Shown: piece after piece, positions 53,106 through 61,952 of the stretch
How the letters are laid out: every line of letters starts with the position of its first letter
Numbering within the stretch: position 1 is the first letter of the stretch
Assembly (NCBI RefSeq): GCF_003323715.1
Contig: NZ_QOIN01000046.1
Coordinates: 310,001-374,000, forward strand
Direction of reading: 5' to 3'
Length of the DNA: 64,000 nucleotides
Source: Streptomyces diacarni
GTDB taxonomy: Bacteria > Actinomycetota > Actinomycetes > Streptomycetales > Streptomycetaceae
The notes under the pieces: model-generated
What the model was told of the DNA's origin: nothing
The model's database searches: none
The model's input: only the letters and a program-made list of their open reading frames with translations
Translations under genes and position numbers: made by a program

Positions 53106-56100
53106 CCCCGTACCTCCGTCCCGGTGTGCTCGGTGATGCCTGCTCGTTCGCGGTAGTCCGAGAGGAGGGTCAGCAGTTCGGGGCCGCGTGGGCGGCGGCC
53201 CGGCCTGATGTCGGCGGTGAGGGCCTTGACTTCCTGGATGTGGACGTTCGGGTCCAGCGCGATGGAGGTGAGTTCGTTGGCGGCGTCGCCGCGTGCGTAG
53301 CCGTTGCGACCCCAGTGGTAGGGCAGTCCGATCTGGTGCACGGTGTGGCCGCCCACTCGCAGGGGGCGCATCCGTTCGGTGACCAGGACGCGTGCTTCCA
53401 CGGCGCCGCGGGCGGTCACGACGGTGGCCCATCCCGTGTGTTCCAGGCCGCGCTCTGCGGCGAGTTGGGGGGAGATCTCGCAGAAGAACTCGGGCTGGAG
53501 TTCGGACAGGTACGGCGACCATCGGCTCATCCCGCCCGCGGTGAAGTGTTCGGTGAGCCGGTAGGTCGTCACCACGTAGGGGAAGACGCCGGTGCCCGCC
53601 TCGTGGCCGCTGGGGTGGTAGGCGTTGGCCGGGTGGGGGTGGGTCTCGCGGACGGGGCTGCGCTGCTGGTCGGGGTGGAGCGGGTTGTGGACGGGGGAGT
53701 CCTGTGGCTCGTAGTGGGTGGGCAGGGGGCCGTCCATCAGACCGGCCGGCGCGTAGAGCCAGCCCTTTCCGTCGCCCTGCATGATGAACGGGTCGATGCC
53801 CGAGAGCGCGTCGGGCCCGGTGGCCTCCGGGTCGGGCCGGTGGGAGGGCGGGCGGTCGGCGACGAAGTCCGGCACGTCGTAGCCGCTCCAGGTGGATCGC
53901 TCCGCGTCCCACCACACCAGGGCCTTGTTCGGGCTCCAGGGGGCGCCGTCGGGGTCGGCGGAGGCGCGGTTGTAGAGGGTGCGCCGGTTGGACGGCCAGG
54001 ACCAGGCCCACTCGGCGGCGATCCAGTCCTGCTGGGTGTGCGGCTTCTTGCGAGCGGCCTGGTTGACGCCGTCCTTGTAGACGCCGCAGTAGATCCAGCA
54101 GCCGCAGGAGGTCGAGCCGTCGTCGCGCAGTTCCTGGTAGCGGGTCAGCGGACTGCCGTCGGCGTGGCGGCCGTTGATCTCGGCGAGCACCGCGTCAGCG
54201 ACGGGCTCATCCAGCGGTCCGTCGACCGGGTAGTCCCAGGTCAGGTCGAGTACCGGCCGGTCGATCGGGTCGGTGGAGCCGCGTAGCTTCTCGCGGATGC
54301 GGCGGCCCAGGTGGTACATGAACCACAGGTCGCTGCGGGCTTCGCCGTCCGGTTCCTTGGCCGGGTAGTGCCACTGGAGCATCCGGTTGGTGTTGGTGAA
54401 GGAGCCGGCCTTCTCGGTGTGCGAGGCGGCGGGGAAGAAGAAGACCTCGGTGGCGTTCTCCTCGGTCTTCAGCTCGCCGGTCTCCGTCTCCGGGCCGTCT
54501 TTCCACCAGGTGGCCGACTCGATGAGGGAGAAGTCGCGCACCACCAGCCATTCGAGGTTGGCCATGCCCATGCGCTGCATCTTCGCGTTCGCGGAGCCGA
54601 CCGCCGGGTTCTCGCCCATCAGGAAGTAGCCCTTGCACCGTCCCGCGAGCTGATCGAGGACGGTGTCGTAGGTGCTGTGCGAGCCGGTGAGCTTGGGCAG
54701 GTGGTCGAAGCAGTAGTCGTTCTCGGCGGTCGCGGCCTCGCCCCAGTAGGCCTTGAGCAGGCTGACGACGTAGTTGCGCATGTTGCCCCAGTAGCCCTTG
54801 TCGGTGCGCATGGCCTCGACGAAGGTGTCCAGGTCCTCCGCCTTGTGCGCGTGGGGCATCGGGATGTAGCCGGGCAGCAGGTTGAAGAGGGTGGGGATGT
54901 CGCTGGAGCCCTGGATGCTGGCGTGTCCGCGCAGTGCCTGGATGCCGCCGCCGGGCCGGCCGATGTTGCCGAGCAGGAGTTGCAGTACGCAGGCGGCGCG
55001 GATGTACTGCGCGCCGACGGTGTGCTGCGTCCAGCCGACGGCGTAGGCGAAGGCGGAGGTGCGGTCGGGGCCTGAGTTGTCCACCAGGGCGCGGCACACG
55101 CCCAGGAAGGTCTCGGGCGGGATACCGCAGGTCTCTTCGACCATCTCGGGCGTGTAGCGGGCGTAGTGGCGCTTGAGGATCTGGAAGACGCAGCGCGGGT
55201 GTTGCAGCGTACGGTCGTGTGTCCGGTTTCCGGAGACGGGGGCGCCGCCGGAGCCGTGCGATTCGGAGCCGCCCGCGGTGGCCACCGAGCGGCCCTGGCG
55301 GGTGCGCTCCTCGTAGAGCGCGTCGCGCTCTCCGGAGGCGGCCTGGACGACGTCGCCTTCGTACTGCCAGCTGGCGGTGTCGTAGTGCCCGGTCTCCTGG
55401 TTGAGTCCGGAGAAGACGCCGTCGAGGTCCTCGGTGTCGCAGAACTCCTCGCCGACGAGGGTGGAGGCGTTGGTGTAGTCGAGCACGTACTGGCGGAAGT
55501 CCGCCTCGTGGGACAGCACGTAGTTGATGATGCCGCCGAGGAAGGCGATGTCGGTGCCGGCCCGGATCGGCACGTGCAGATCGGCCAGCGCACTCGTCCG
55601 GGTGAAGCGCGGGTCGACGTGGATGATCGTGGCGCCGCGTGCCTTGGCCTCCATCACCCACTGGAAGCCGACCGGGTGTGCCTCGGCGAAGTTGGAGCCC
55701 TCGATGACGATGCAGTCGGCGTGCTGGAGGTCCTGGAGGAAGGTGGTGGCGCCGCCCCGCCCGAACGAGGTGCCGAGCCCGGCGACGGTGGAGCTGTGGC
55801 AGACCCGCGCCTGGTTCTCGATCTGCACTACGCCGAGGGCCGTGAGCAGCTTCTTGATGAGGTAGTTCTCCTCGTTGTCCAGCGCCGCGCCGCCCAGCGC
55901 CGCGAGGCCCATGGTGCGGTTGACGCGGACGCCGTCGCGTTCGTCTTCCCAGCCCTGGCGGCGCGTGCGGAGGACACGGTCGGCCACCATGTCCATGGCC
56001 GTCTCCAGGTCGAGCCGCTCCCAGTCGGTGCCGTGGGGGCGCCGGTAGAGCACCTCGTGGCGGCGGGCGTCACCCGTGGTCAGCTGGAGCGTGGCCGCGC

Positions 56101-56368
56101 CCTTGGGACAGAGCCTGCCCCTGCTGACGGGGGAGTCGGGATCGCCCTCGATCTGGACGACCTGTTCGTCCTTGACGTACACGTCCTGGCCGCAGCCGAC
56201 GGCGCAGTAGGGGCAGATCGATTTGACGACACGGTCGGCGGAATGGGTGCGCGGCCGCAGGGAACGGGTGTACGAGGAGGAGGCGGCCGCGCCTCTGCCC
56301 GTCGGATCGCCGCTGCCCATGGCCTGCCGGTACACGGGCCAGTCCTTGATCCAGGTACGTACGCCCAT
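53102..56368 (-). CDS. Formate dehydrogenase alpha subunit, Cys form
   Basis: 1088 residues. N-terminal [4Fe-4S] ligands C52, C55, C59 and C87 (ICPYCAVGCG, GRLCPKG) precede the molybdopterin domains. The metal ligand is C190 in NQARVCHSSTVAGL, where FdhN-type enzymes have selenocysteine; H191 follows. There is no twin-Arg signal, unlike E. coli FdnG, so formate is probably oxidised in the cytoplasm. Operon order is alpha, FeS, NrfD with ATGA overlaps. A Ser/Gly-rich insert lies near residue 350. Ribosome site GAGAGGACGTGG. Confidence 0.94.
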   Translation of the reverse strand: MGVRTWIKDWPVYRQAMGSGDPTGRGAAASSSYTRSLRPRTHSADRVVKSICPYCAVGCGQDVYVKDEQVVQIEGDPDSPVSRGRLCPKGAATLQLTTGDARRHEVLYRRPHGTDWERLDLETAMDMVADRVLRTRRQGWEDERDGVRVNRTMGLAALGGAALDNEENYLIKKLLTALGVVQIENQARVCHSSTVAGLGTSFGRGGATTFLQDLQHADCIVIEGSNFAEAHPVGFQWVMEAKARGATIIHVDPRFTRTSALADLHVPIRAGTDIAFLGGIINYVLSHEADFRQYVLDYTNASTLVGEEFCDTEDLDGVFSGLNQETGHYDTASWQYEGDVVQAASGERDALYEERTRQGRSVATAGGSESHGSGGAPVSGNRTHDRTLQHPRCVFQILKRHYARYTPEMVEETCGIPPETFLGVCRALVDNSGPDRTSAFAYAVGWTQHTVGAQYIRAACVLQLLLGNIGRPGGGIQALRGHASIQGSSDIPTLFNLLPGYIPMPHAHKAEDLDTFVEAMRTDKGYWGNMRNYVVSLLKAYWGEAATAENDYCFDHLPKLTGSHSTYDTVLDQLAGRCKGYFLMGENPAVGSANAKMQRMGMANLEWLVVRDFSLIESATWWKDGPETETGELKTEENATEVFFFPAASHTEKAGSFTNTNRMLQWHYPAKEPDGEARSDLWFMYHLGRRIREKLRGSTDPIDRPVLDLTWDYPVDGPLDEPVADAVLAEINGRHADGSPLTRYQELRDDGSTSCGCWIYCGVYKDGVNQAARKKPHTQQDWIAAEWAWSWPSNRRTLYNRASADPDGAPWSPNKALVWWDAERSTWSGYDVPDFVADRPPSHRPDPEATGPDALSGIDPFIMQGDGKGWLYAPAGLMDGPLPTHYEPQDSPVHNPLHPDQQRSPVRETHPHPANAYHPSGHEAGTGVFPYVVTTYRLTEHFTAGGMSRWSPYLSELQPEFFCEISPQLAAERGLEHTGWATVVTARGAVEARVLVTERMRPLRVGGHTVHQIGLPYHWGRNGYARGDAANELTSIALDPNVHIQEVKALTADIRPGRRPRGPELLTLLSDYRERAGITEHTGTEVRG

Positions 56369-56419
56369 TCCACGTCCTCTCAGCGGGTCGGCCTCATGCG
56401 GGGGCTCTGATGTACGGGC

Positions 56420-57502
56420 TCAGGCGGCTTTGCCGGAGCTGCCGCTGCCGGTATGCGCTTCGAGTGCTTCGAGCAGTTGTTCGCGGGTCATCTTCGAGCG
56501 GCCCTTCACGCCCTGGTCGCCTGCGCGCCGGTACAGCTCGTCCTTGCTCAGATCACGGAGCGGGGGAGTGTTCCTCGAAGCGCCTGCCCGGCTCCGCCCC
56601 TTCGAGGCGCCAGTCCCGCTCTTGGACCCGCTCTCCCGCCTCTTCGCAGGACGCGTGCGGTCCCCGGTGGCGGGTTTCCGGCGGCCGCTTCCGGTCTTCC
56701 GGCCTCCGCCGCCCCCCTTCCCGGAACGGGCCCGTTCGATGCTGCGGTTGAGAGCCTCGCTGAGGTCCACCACGTTGGTGGCCTCCGGAGGGCCCTCCTC
56801 GGGGGTGAGTTCCTCGCCCCCGGCCTTGGCCTCGACCAGCGCACGCACCCGGGCCTCGTAGCTGTCGCTGTAGTCCTCGGGGTGGAAGGCGGTGCTCATG
56901 CTGTCGATGAGCTGCCGCGCGGTCTTCAGCTCCTTGCTGTCCGACCGCTGACGTCCTGGCAGCCCGGACAGCTCCTCCTCGGGGTCGCGGACCTCGTCCG
57001 CCCAGTGCAGGGTGTGCAGGGCCAGGACGTTCTCGCCGGCGCGGAGGGCGACCAGGTACTCCTTGCTGTGCATCACGAAGGTGGCGATGCCCGTCTTCGC
57101 GGAGGATTCCAGAGCGGCACGGAGCAGTTCGTACGGCTTGCGGTACTTCTCGTCGCCGGGCGAGAGGTAGTAGGAGCGCACGTAGTAGACCGGATCGACC
57201 TCGTCCGCTTCCACGAAGCCGCTCACGTCGATGACCTGGGACTTGCCGGGGGCGATCTCCTCCAGCTCCTCCCGCTCGACGGTGACGTACTCGCCGTCGG
57301 CGATCTCGTAGCCCTTGACGATGTCGTCGAAGCCGACGCTCTTTCCGGTGCGTTCGTTCACCCGCTTGTTGCGCACCCGGTCGTTGGTGCCGCGCTGCAA
57401 CTGGTGGAAGTGGGTGGTGTGGTCCTCGGTGGCGGCGTACATCCGTACCGGGACCGTGACCAGCCCGAAGGTGATCACTCCGCTCCAGACCGGGCGTGCC
57501 AT
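56420..57502 (-). CDS. ku: Ku protein for non-homologous end joining
   Basis: 360 residues. The bacterial Ku core (WSGVITFGLVTVPVRMYAAT, then GYEIADGEYVTVEREELEEI, then YLSPGDEKYRKPYELL) spans residues 1-255. A Lys/Arg/Gly/Ser-rich linker leads to a small helical module (LSKDELYRRAGDQGVKGRSK, MTREQLLEAL) resembling a SAP/Rho-N DNA-binding unit. It binds DNA ends and recruits LigD; no ligase gene is adjacent here. The stop lies 51 bases before the formate dehydrogenase start on the same strand. Confidence 0.95.
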   Translation of the reverse strand: MARPVWSGVITFGLVTVPVRMYAATEDHTTHFHQLQRGTNDRVRNKRVNERTGKSVGFDDIVKGYEIADGEYVTVEREELEEIAPGKSQVIDVSGFVEADEVDPVYYVRSYYLSPGDEKYRKPYELLRAALESSAKTGIATFVMHSKEYLVALRAGENVLALHTLHWADEVRDPEEELSGLPGRQRSDSKELKTARQLIDSMSTAFHPEDYSDSYEARVRALVEAKAGGEELTPEEGPPEATNVVDLSEALNRSIERARSGKGGGGGRKTGSGRRKPATGDRTRPAKRRESGSKSGTGASKGRSRAGASRNTPPLRDLSKDELYRRAGDQGVKGRSKMTREQLLEALEAHTGSGSSGKAA

Positions 57503-57523
57503 CGCTTCTCCTGCTCCTGAGTG

Positions 57524-57555
57524 GCCCCGGGCCGAAGGGATCCCGGGCCCGGGGC
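57524..57555 (-). promoter_or_regulatory. Inverted repeat upstream of ku
   Basis: GCCCCGGGCC and GGCCCGGGGC, perfect 10-bp arms with a 12-base loop, 21 bases before the ku start. It could fold in the ku leader or act as an operator. The rest of the 337-base divergent gap 57503-57839 shows no gene. Confidence 0.4.
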
Positions 57556-57839
57556 GAGCGCGCTCCCACTGTCGCCCGAGGTGCGCTCCGCCGCATCCCG
57601 GGCCGTGCGTTCGTGTGCCCGGGTTTCACGCCCCCGGCGCCTCACACCCCTCATTTCGACGCACCGATCCGCCGGGCCGCGCCCCTGCGCCCCGCGTGCT
57701 TCGTACGGAATCGGTGCCGTGGGAGTCGAGGGTCCCTCGGTGGGGAAAGCCGATTACTGAGAGCACACCGTTCCCGCACGCTTCGCATCCGCCCGGCGAC
57801 CCGGGTGTCCGGCACGGAGAGATCAGGAGGCGCTCCGGT

Positions 57840-58919
57840 ATGACGACTGAGGAACTCTCCGACACGCACGGTCTGCCCGCCGCCCCGTCCCTGCTGTCCA
57901 CCGCACACGAGCGGATCGAGCCGCTGCTGCGGGAGGCGGTCGGCGCGCTGCAGCCCGAACTGCGCCGCGTGTGCGGCTACCACTTCGGCTGGAGCCAGCC
58001 GGACGGCAGCCCCACCTACGGTGTCGCCCCCGAGCCCCCGCTGCGCGCGGCCCTGACGCTGTGCGCGGCGGGCGCGAGCGAGTCCGGACGGGACGGCTCC
58101 GCCACGCACTCCACGGACGCGGCACTGCCCGGGGCCGCGGCCGTGGAACTGGTGCACAACTGGGCGGCCCTGCACGACGACGTGATGGACGGTGAGGCGC
58201 TCCGGCACGGGCGCTCCGCCGTGTGGGCCGTCTACGGCACCGGCTGGGCCGTGCTGGCGGGGGACGCGCTCCTGGGCGCTGCCACCCGCCGCGTGCTGCC
58301 CACAGGGGCCGACCCCGAGGCGGAGGGCGCCGTGCTGCGGCTGCTGACCCGCACCACCTCGCGGCTGGTCAGCGGCCGGTCGGCCGAACTCGCGCTGCGG
58401 CGCCGCGCGCCCGAGGGCATCAGCGTGGAGGAGTACGCCGTGGTGGCCGGCGCGCGCCGCAGTTCGCTGCTGGAGTGCGCGCTGGCCGGTGGCGCGCTGC
58501 TGGCGGGGGCGGACGAGCGGGTGGTCGAGGCGCTGACGCGCGCGGGACACCACCTGGGTGTCGCGGCGCAGGTGGCCCGCGACATCGAGGACCTGTGGTC
58601 GGGGACGGCGCTGAGCGGACGGCCCGTCATGAGCGGGCTGCGGGAGGGCGGCCCGAGCCTTCCGCTGATCGCGGCGCTGCGCGCGGGCAACCCCGCGGCG
58701 CGGACGCTCGCCCAGTCGCTGGGCGGCGGCCCCGCCTGCCCGCCGCCCCCGGACGAGCTGGCCGCTCTCATCGACCACGCGGGCGGGCGCGCCGCCGCCG
58801 ACGAGATATCGGCCTGGCAGCTGACGGAAGCGCTCACCCAACTGGACAAGGCCGCGCTGCCAGCCGCCACCCACGCCGCTCTCAGGGCGCTGTTCCGTCA
58901 CACGGTCGCCCGGGGCTGA
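57840..58919 (+). CDS. Polyprenyl synthetase-like protein, weak second Asp motif
   Basis: ATG 57840 has AGATCAGGAGG upstream; 359 residues. The first Asp-rich motif is intact in HNWAALHDDVMDGEALRHGR (DDVMD), typical of trans-prenyl diphosphate synthases. The second motif region reads QVARDIEDLWSG, having Asp-Ile-Glu-Asp instead of DDxxD. Chain-length or activity may be altered. Transcribed divergently from ku, with no other terpenoid gene nearby, so the product is unknown. Confidence 0.85.
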   Translation: MTTEELSDTHGLPAAPSLLSTAHERIEPLLREAVGALQPELRRVCGYHFGWSQPDGSPTYGVAPEPPLRAALTLCAAGASESGRDGSATHSTDAALPGAAAVELVHNWAALHDDVMDGEALRHGRSAVWAVYGTGWAVLAGDALLGAATRRVLPTGADPEAEGAVLRLLTRTTSRLVSGRSAELALRRRAPEGISVEEYAVVAGARRSSLLECALAGGALLAGADERVVEALTRAGHHLGVAAQVARDIEDLWSGTALSGRPVMSGLREGGPSLPLIAALRAGNPAARTLAQSLGGGPACPPPPDELAALIDHAGGRAAADEISAWQLTEALTQLDKAALPAATHAALRALFRHTVARG

Positions 58920-59024
58920 GGGGGCGCTTCCCGGAGCGTCGTTACGGAGCCCGGGTGCTCCCTGTGGGCCGGTCGGGGGACAGGCGCTGTGTCGCTGCCG
59001 GGGAGCGAGGGCGAGTCGTCATCC

Positions 59025-59041
59025 AGTGCGTTTATCGCACT
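59025..59041. promoter_or_regulatory. Small palindrome upstream of the CapA-like gene
   Basis: AGTGCG-TTTAT-CGCACT, perfect 6-bp arms around an A/T loop, 31 bases before the start codon. A possible operator near the promoter. Confidence 0.35.
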
Positions 59042-59072
59042 TGTATGACTGGCTCACCCCGCAGGAGCACTC

Positions 59073-60644
59073 ATGCGCACAGACGTCCCCTCTGGTCGCG
59101 GCTTCGGTCGCCGCCTCGGCCGCCGTCGGGCCCCGCGCGACGCCCGCCTCGCCCCGCCGACCCGCTTCTTGCCTCCGCTTCGCCTCTTCCTCCGCTCGGT
59201 CCTCGTCGCCCGCGCCCGCCTCTTCCGGCGCGCCCGCCTCGCCCCGCCCATGCACCTCGTCCCGTGCGTCCGACCCGAGGCGCGCGTCCGCACCGCCGTA
59301 CACGTCCGTCCCGCCGTACACGTCCGTCCCGCCGCACACGCCCGTCCCGACGCGCACGTCCGCCCGGAGGCGCGCGTCCGGCCCGAGGCGCGCATCCACC
59401 CCGAAACGCGCGTCCGCCCCACTCGCGGTCGTACCCGCGGACGCGGACTCCTCGCCGCTGTCGCCGTCACCGCGCTGCTCGGCGGCGTCGCCGGATGTGG
59501 AACGGCCGAGGACGGCGCGCGCGCCGGGTCGGCGGGGGACGGGGGGCGCGCGGAGCGCGGCGACGGACAGCAGGCCCGGCACGAGCGGGGGCAGGGCGAC
59601 GCGGACGGCTTCTCCCTGGTGGCCACCGGCGACCTGCTCGTGCACGACTCGATCATCCGGCAGGCGCGCGCTGATGCGGGCGGCTCGGGCTACGACTTCG
59701 GCCACATGATCGACGCGGCGAAACCGATGGTGAAGAAGGCCGACCTGGCGATCTGCCACATGGAGACGGTCTACGGGCCCGACGGCGGACCGTTCTCCGG
59801 GTACCCGCTCTTCAAGACACCGCCGCAGCTGGCGCGCTCCGTCAAGAACGTGGGCTACGACTCGTGTTCGACCGGCTCCAACCACACGCTGGACGACAGC
59901 AGTGACGGTGTGCACCGCACGCTGGGGGCCATGGACTCGGCCGGGCTCCAGCACGTGGGCTCCGCCCGTTCGGCCCGCGAACGCGGGCGGCCCGCCGTGC
60001 TGCGGGCCGGTGGCGCCAAGGTCGCCCAACTCGCCTACACCTACGGCACCAACGGAATCTCCGTGCCCGAGAGCAAGCCCTGGCTCGTCAACCTGATCGA
60101 GCCCCAGCGCATCATCCGGGACGCCCGTGCGGCACGGCGGGCGGGCGCCGACGTGGTCGTCGTCAGCATGCACTGGGGTACCGAGTGGCAGCAGGAGCCC
60201 GACCAGCTCCAGCGGTCCATGGCCGAGACGCTGACCGCCTCCCGCTCCCACGGCCGCCGGGACGTCGATCTGATCCTCGGCACCCACGCTCATGTGCCGC
60301 AGGCGTACGAGAAGGTCAACGGCACCTGGGTCGTCTACGGCATGGGCGACCAGATCGCGGGCAAGATGAACGACCCCCGCGGGTCCATGGGCACTGCGGC
60401 GCGCTTCCACTTCGTCCCGCCCGGCCGCACCTCCGACCGGGGACACAGGGGTGCCTGGACGGTCGACAAGGCCTCCTTCACCCCCTTCCTGATGCGGTCC
60501 TCGCCCCGCTACACGCTCGTCAACCTCGCGTCCGGCAGCAGCAGGTCGGCCGGTGACCCCGCGCAGGACAAGGCCTACGACACCATCCGCGAGGCCGTCT
60601 TCAGCCGGGGCGCCAAGAAGGACGGCCTGCGCATGGTGTCGTAA
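59073..60644 (+). CDS. CapA-like lipoprotein with long Arg-rich leader
   Basis: 523 residues from ATG 59073 (GCAGGAGCACTC upstream). The CapA/PGA_cap metallophosphatase-like domain runs from about residue 175: LVATGDLLVHDSII, CHMETVYGPDG, STGSNHTLDD, VVVSMHWGTEW and LILGTHAHVPQ. A lipobox LLGGVAGC places Cys at residue 142, far beyond a normal signal. The first 125 residues are Arg/Pro-rich, including HVRPAVHVRPAAH-type repeats. A start nearer the lipobox may be used, but none with a ribosome site is visible. Confidence 0.85.
   Translation: MRTDVPSGRGFGRRLGRRRAPRDARLAPPTRFLPPLRLFLRSVLVARARLFRRARLAPPMHLVPCVRPEARVRTAVHVRPAVHVRPAAHARPDAHVRPEARVRPEARIHPETRVRPTRGRTRGRGLLAAVAVTALLGGVAGCGTAEDGARAGSAGDGGRAERGDGQQARHERGQGDADGFSLVATGDLLVHDSIIRQARADAGGSGYDFGHMIDAAKPMVKKADLAICHMETVYGPDGGPFSGYPLFKTPPQLARSVKNVGYDSCSTGSNHTLDDSSDGVHRTLGAMDSAGLQHVGSARSARERGRPAVLRAGGAKVAQLAYTYGTNGISVPESKPWLVNLIEPQRIIRDARAARRAGADVVVVSMHWGTEWQQEPDQLQRSMAETLTASRSHGRRDVDLILGTHAHVPQAYEKVNGTWVVYGMGDQIAGKMNDPRGSMGTAARFHFVPPGRTSDRGHRGAWTVDKASFTPFLMRSSPRYTLVNLASGSSRSAGDPAQDKAYDTIREAVFSRGAKKDGLRMVS
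59280..59413 (+). repeat. Degenerate 18-bp repeats in the leader of the CapA-like gene
   Basis: About seven copies related to CACGTCCGTCCCGCCGTA, coding for HVRPAV-type units. In frame with the gene. Confidence 0.8.
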
Positions 60645-60648
60645 CGGC

Positions 60649-60673
60649 CCGGCCCGGGCCTACGCCGGGCCGG
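60649..60673. terminator. Bidirectional hairpin between convergent genes
   Basis: CCGGCCCGG and CCGGGCCGG, 9-bp arms with a 7-base loop. It spans the 15-base gap between the CapA-like stop and the protease stop. Confidence 0.6.
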
Positions 60674-61952
60674 AGTGTCCCGGGCCGGGGCCTGCCGGAC
60701 CCCCCGTGGACGTGGGCAGACCCGGGACGGCGACGGGTCCGGCGGGTCCTCCGGGTCCTATGGGACCGGCGGGTCCTCCGGGGCCCGCGGGTCCCGCGAC
60801 GGTGGCGGCGCGGCGGCGTCCGGCGCGGCCGAGGAGGACCGCCCCCACGACCATCACCAGGCCGACACCGCCCCCGACGAGGCCGATCGTCAACTCGGTG
60901 GTGTCCAGCGGCGGGTGCTGGGTCGGTTCCACACCGTTCGGCGGGGTGAGGAACGTCTTGCCCTGGTACTTGGCGGGAGCGGCGCCGTCGGCCGGCGGGT
61001 CGGAGACGGCCCGTACGGCCGCCGCCGCGTTGACCACTCCGTGGCCCACCAGCGGGTTGTACCCACCCGGCGGGTGCGCCGCCGTGCTGGTGAGGATGGC
61101 GCGCACCTGGGACGGCTTGAGCTCGGCGTCCTTGCCCAGCATCAGGGCCACGACCCCCGAGGTGAGCGCCGCTGCGGGCGAGGTGCCGTTGACGGGCGCG
61201 TAACCGCCGGTGTTCTTGGCGCTGACGATGCCGAAACCGGGAGCGGCGATCGTGTTGTACGTCCTGACGGTCGAGAACTCGGCGCGGCTGCCACCCTTCT
61301 CGACGGCGGCCACGGTGATCACGCTGGGGTAACCCGCCGGGTAGGACGAGTCGTTGAACATGTCGCCCTCGTTGCCGGCCGAGGCGATCACGGGCACGCC
61401 CTTGTGGGCCGCGTGTGCGAGTGCCGTGGTCTCCTGCTCGTTGAAGCTGGAGCCGAAGGTCTCGCCACCCAGCGACATCGAGATCACGTCGGCGCCGTGG
61501 TCGACCGCGTAGGTGATGCCCTGGGCCACCGGGCTCGGCCCGTTCGTCAGGTCCCCGTCGTTGTCCTTCTTGTTGTCGATGACCCGCACCGACAGGATGC
61601 TCGCTTGGGGAGCGACCTTCAGCACGTCGGAGGCCATGGCCGTACCGTGCTCGCCCCACCGCGGATCGCCGGAGTGGAGGCCGTCCTTGACGTAGTCGGG
61701 GCCCGTGGTCACCTTCCCGGCGACGGCCGGATGGTCCTTGACGAGGCCGCTGTCGAGCACGGCGACCTTCACGCCCTTGCCCCGGGTCGTCTTCTGCGCC
61801 GAGGACAGGCCCAGCGCCTCCGACTCCCAACTCGCAGGCGTCTTGGCCTGGGCCGGGGTCGCCGAGCCGACGCACAGCAGCGCGCTGATGCCCGCGGCGG
61901 CGAAGGATGTGCCGATGCGCAGGCCGGCCCTTCGGACCTTCGGGTGTGTCAT
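60660..61952 (-). CDS. Mycosin-like S8 serine protease
   Basis: ATG 61952 overlaps the upstream stop; 430 residues. A signal peptide (cleavage likely after ATPAQA), then catalytic Asp67 (VAVLDSGL), His102 (GEHGTAMA) and Ser258 (NGTSPAAA). A TM helix near 360-382 (TIGLVGGGVGLVMVVGAVLLG) and a Gly/Pro-rich cytoplasmic tail follow. This layout, secreted subtilase plus C-terminal anchor, is that of mycosins of type VII secretion. It overlaps a Pro-rich membrane protein gene. It lies 40 kb from the EccC locus in this window. Confidence 0.9.
   Translation of the reverse strand: MTHPKVRRAGLRIGTSFAAAGISALLCVGSATPAQAKTPASWESEALGLSSAQKTTRGKGVKVAVLDSGLVKDHPAVAGKVTTGPDYVKDGLHSGDPRWGEHGTAMASDVLKVAPQASILSVRVIDNKKDNDGDLTNGPSPVAQGITYAVDHGADVISMSLGGETFGSSFNEQETTALAHAAHKGVPVIASAGNEGDMFNDSSYPAGYPSVITVAAVEKGGSRAEFSTVRTYNTIAAPGFGIVSAKNTGGYAPVNGTSPAAALTSGVVALMLGKDAELKPSQVRAILTSTAAHPPGGYNPLVGHGVVNAAAAVRAVSDPPADGAAPAKYQGKTFLTPPNGVEPTQHPPLDTTELTIGLVGGGVGLVMVVGAVLLGRAGRRRAATVAGPAGPGGPAGPIGPGGPAGPVAVPGLPTSTGGPAGPGPGHSGPA

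Noticed and set aside
53102..56368. Selenocysteine in formate dehydrogenase
   Set aside because: The expected UGA position is a Cys codon in frame (C190), and no in-frame UGA interrupts the gene.
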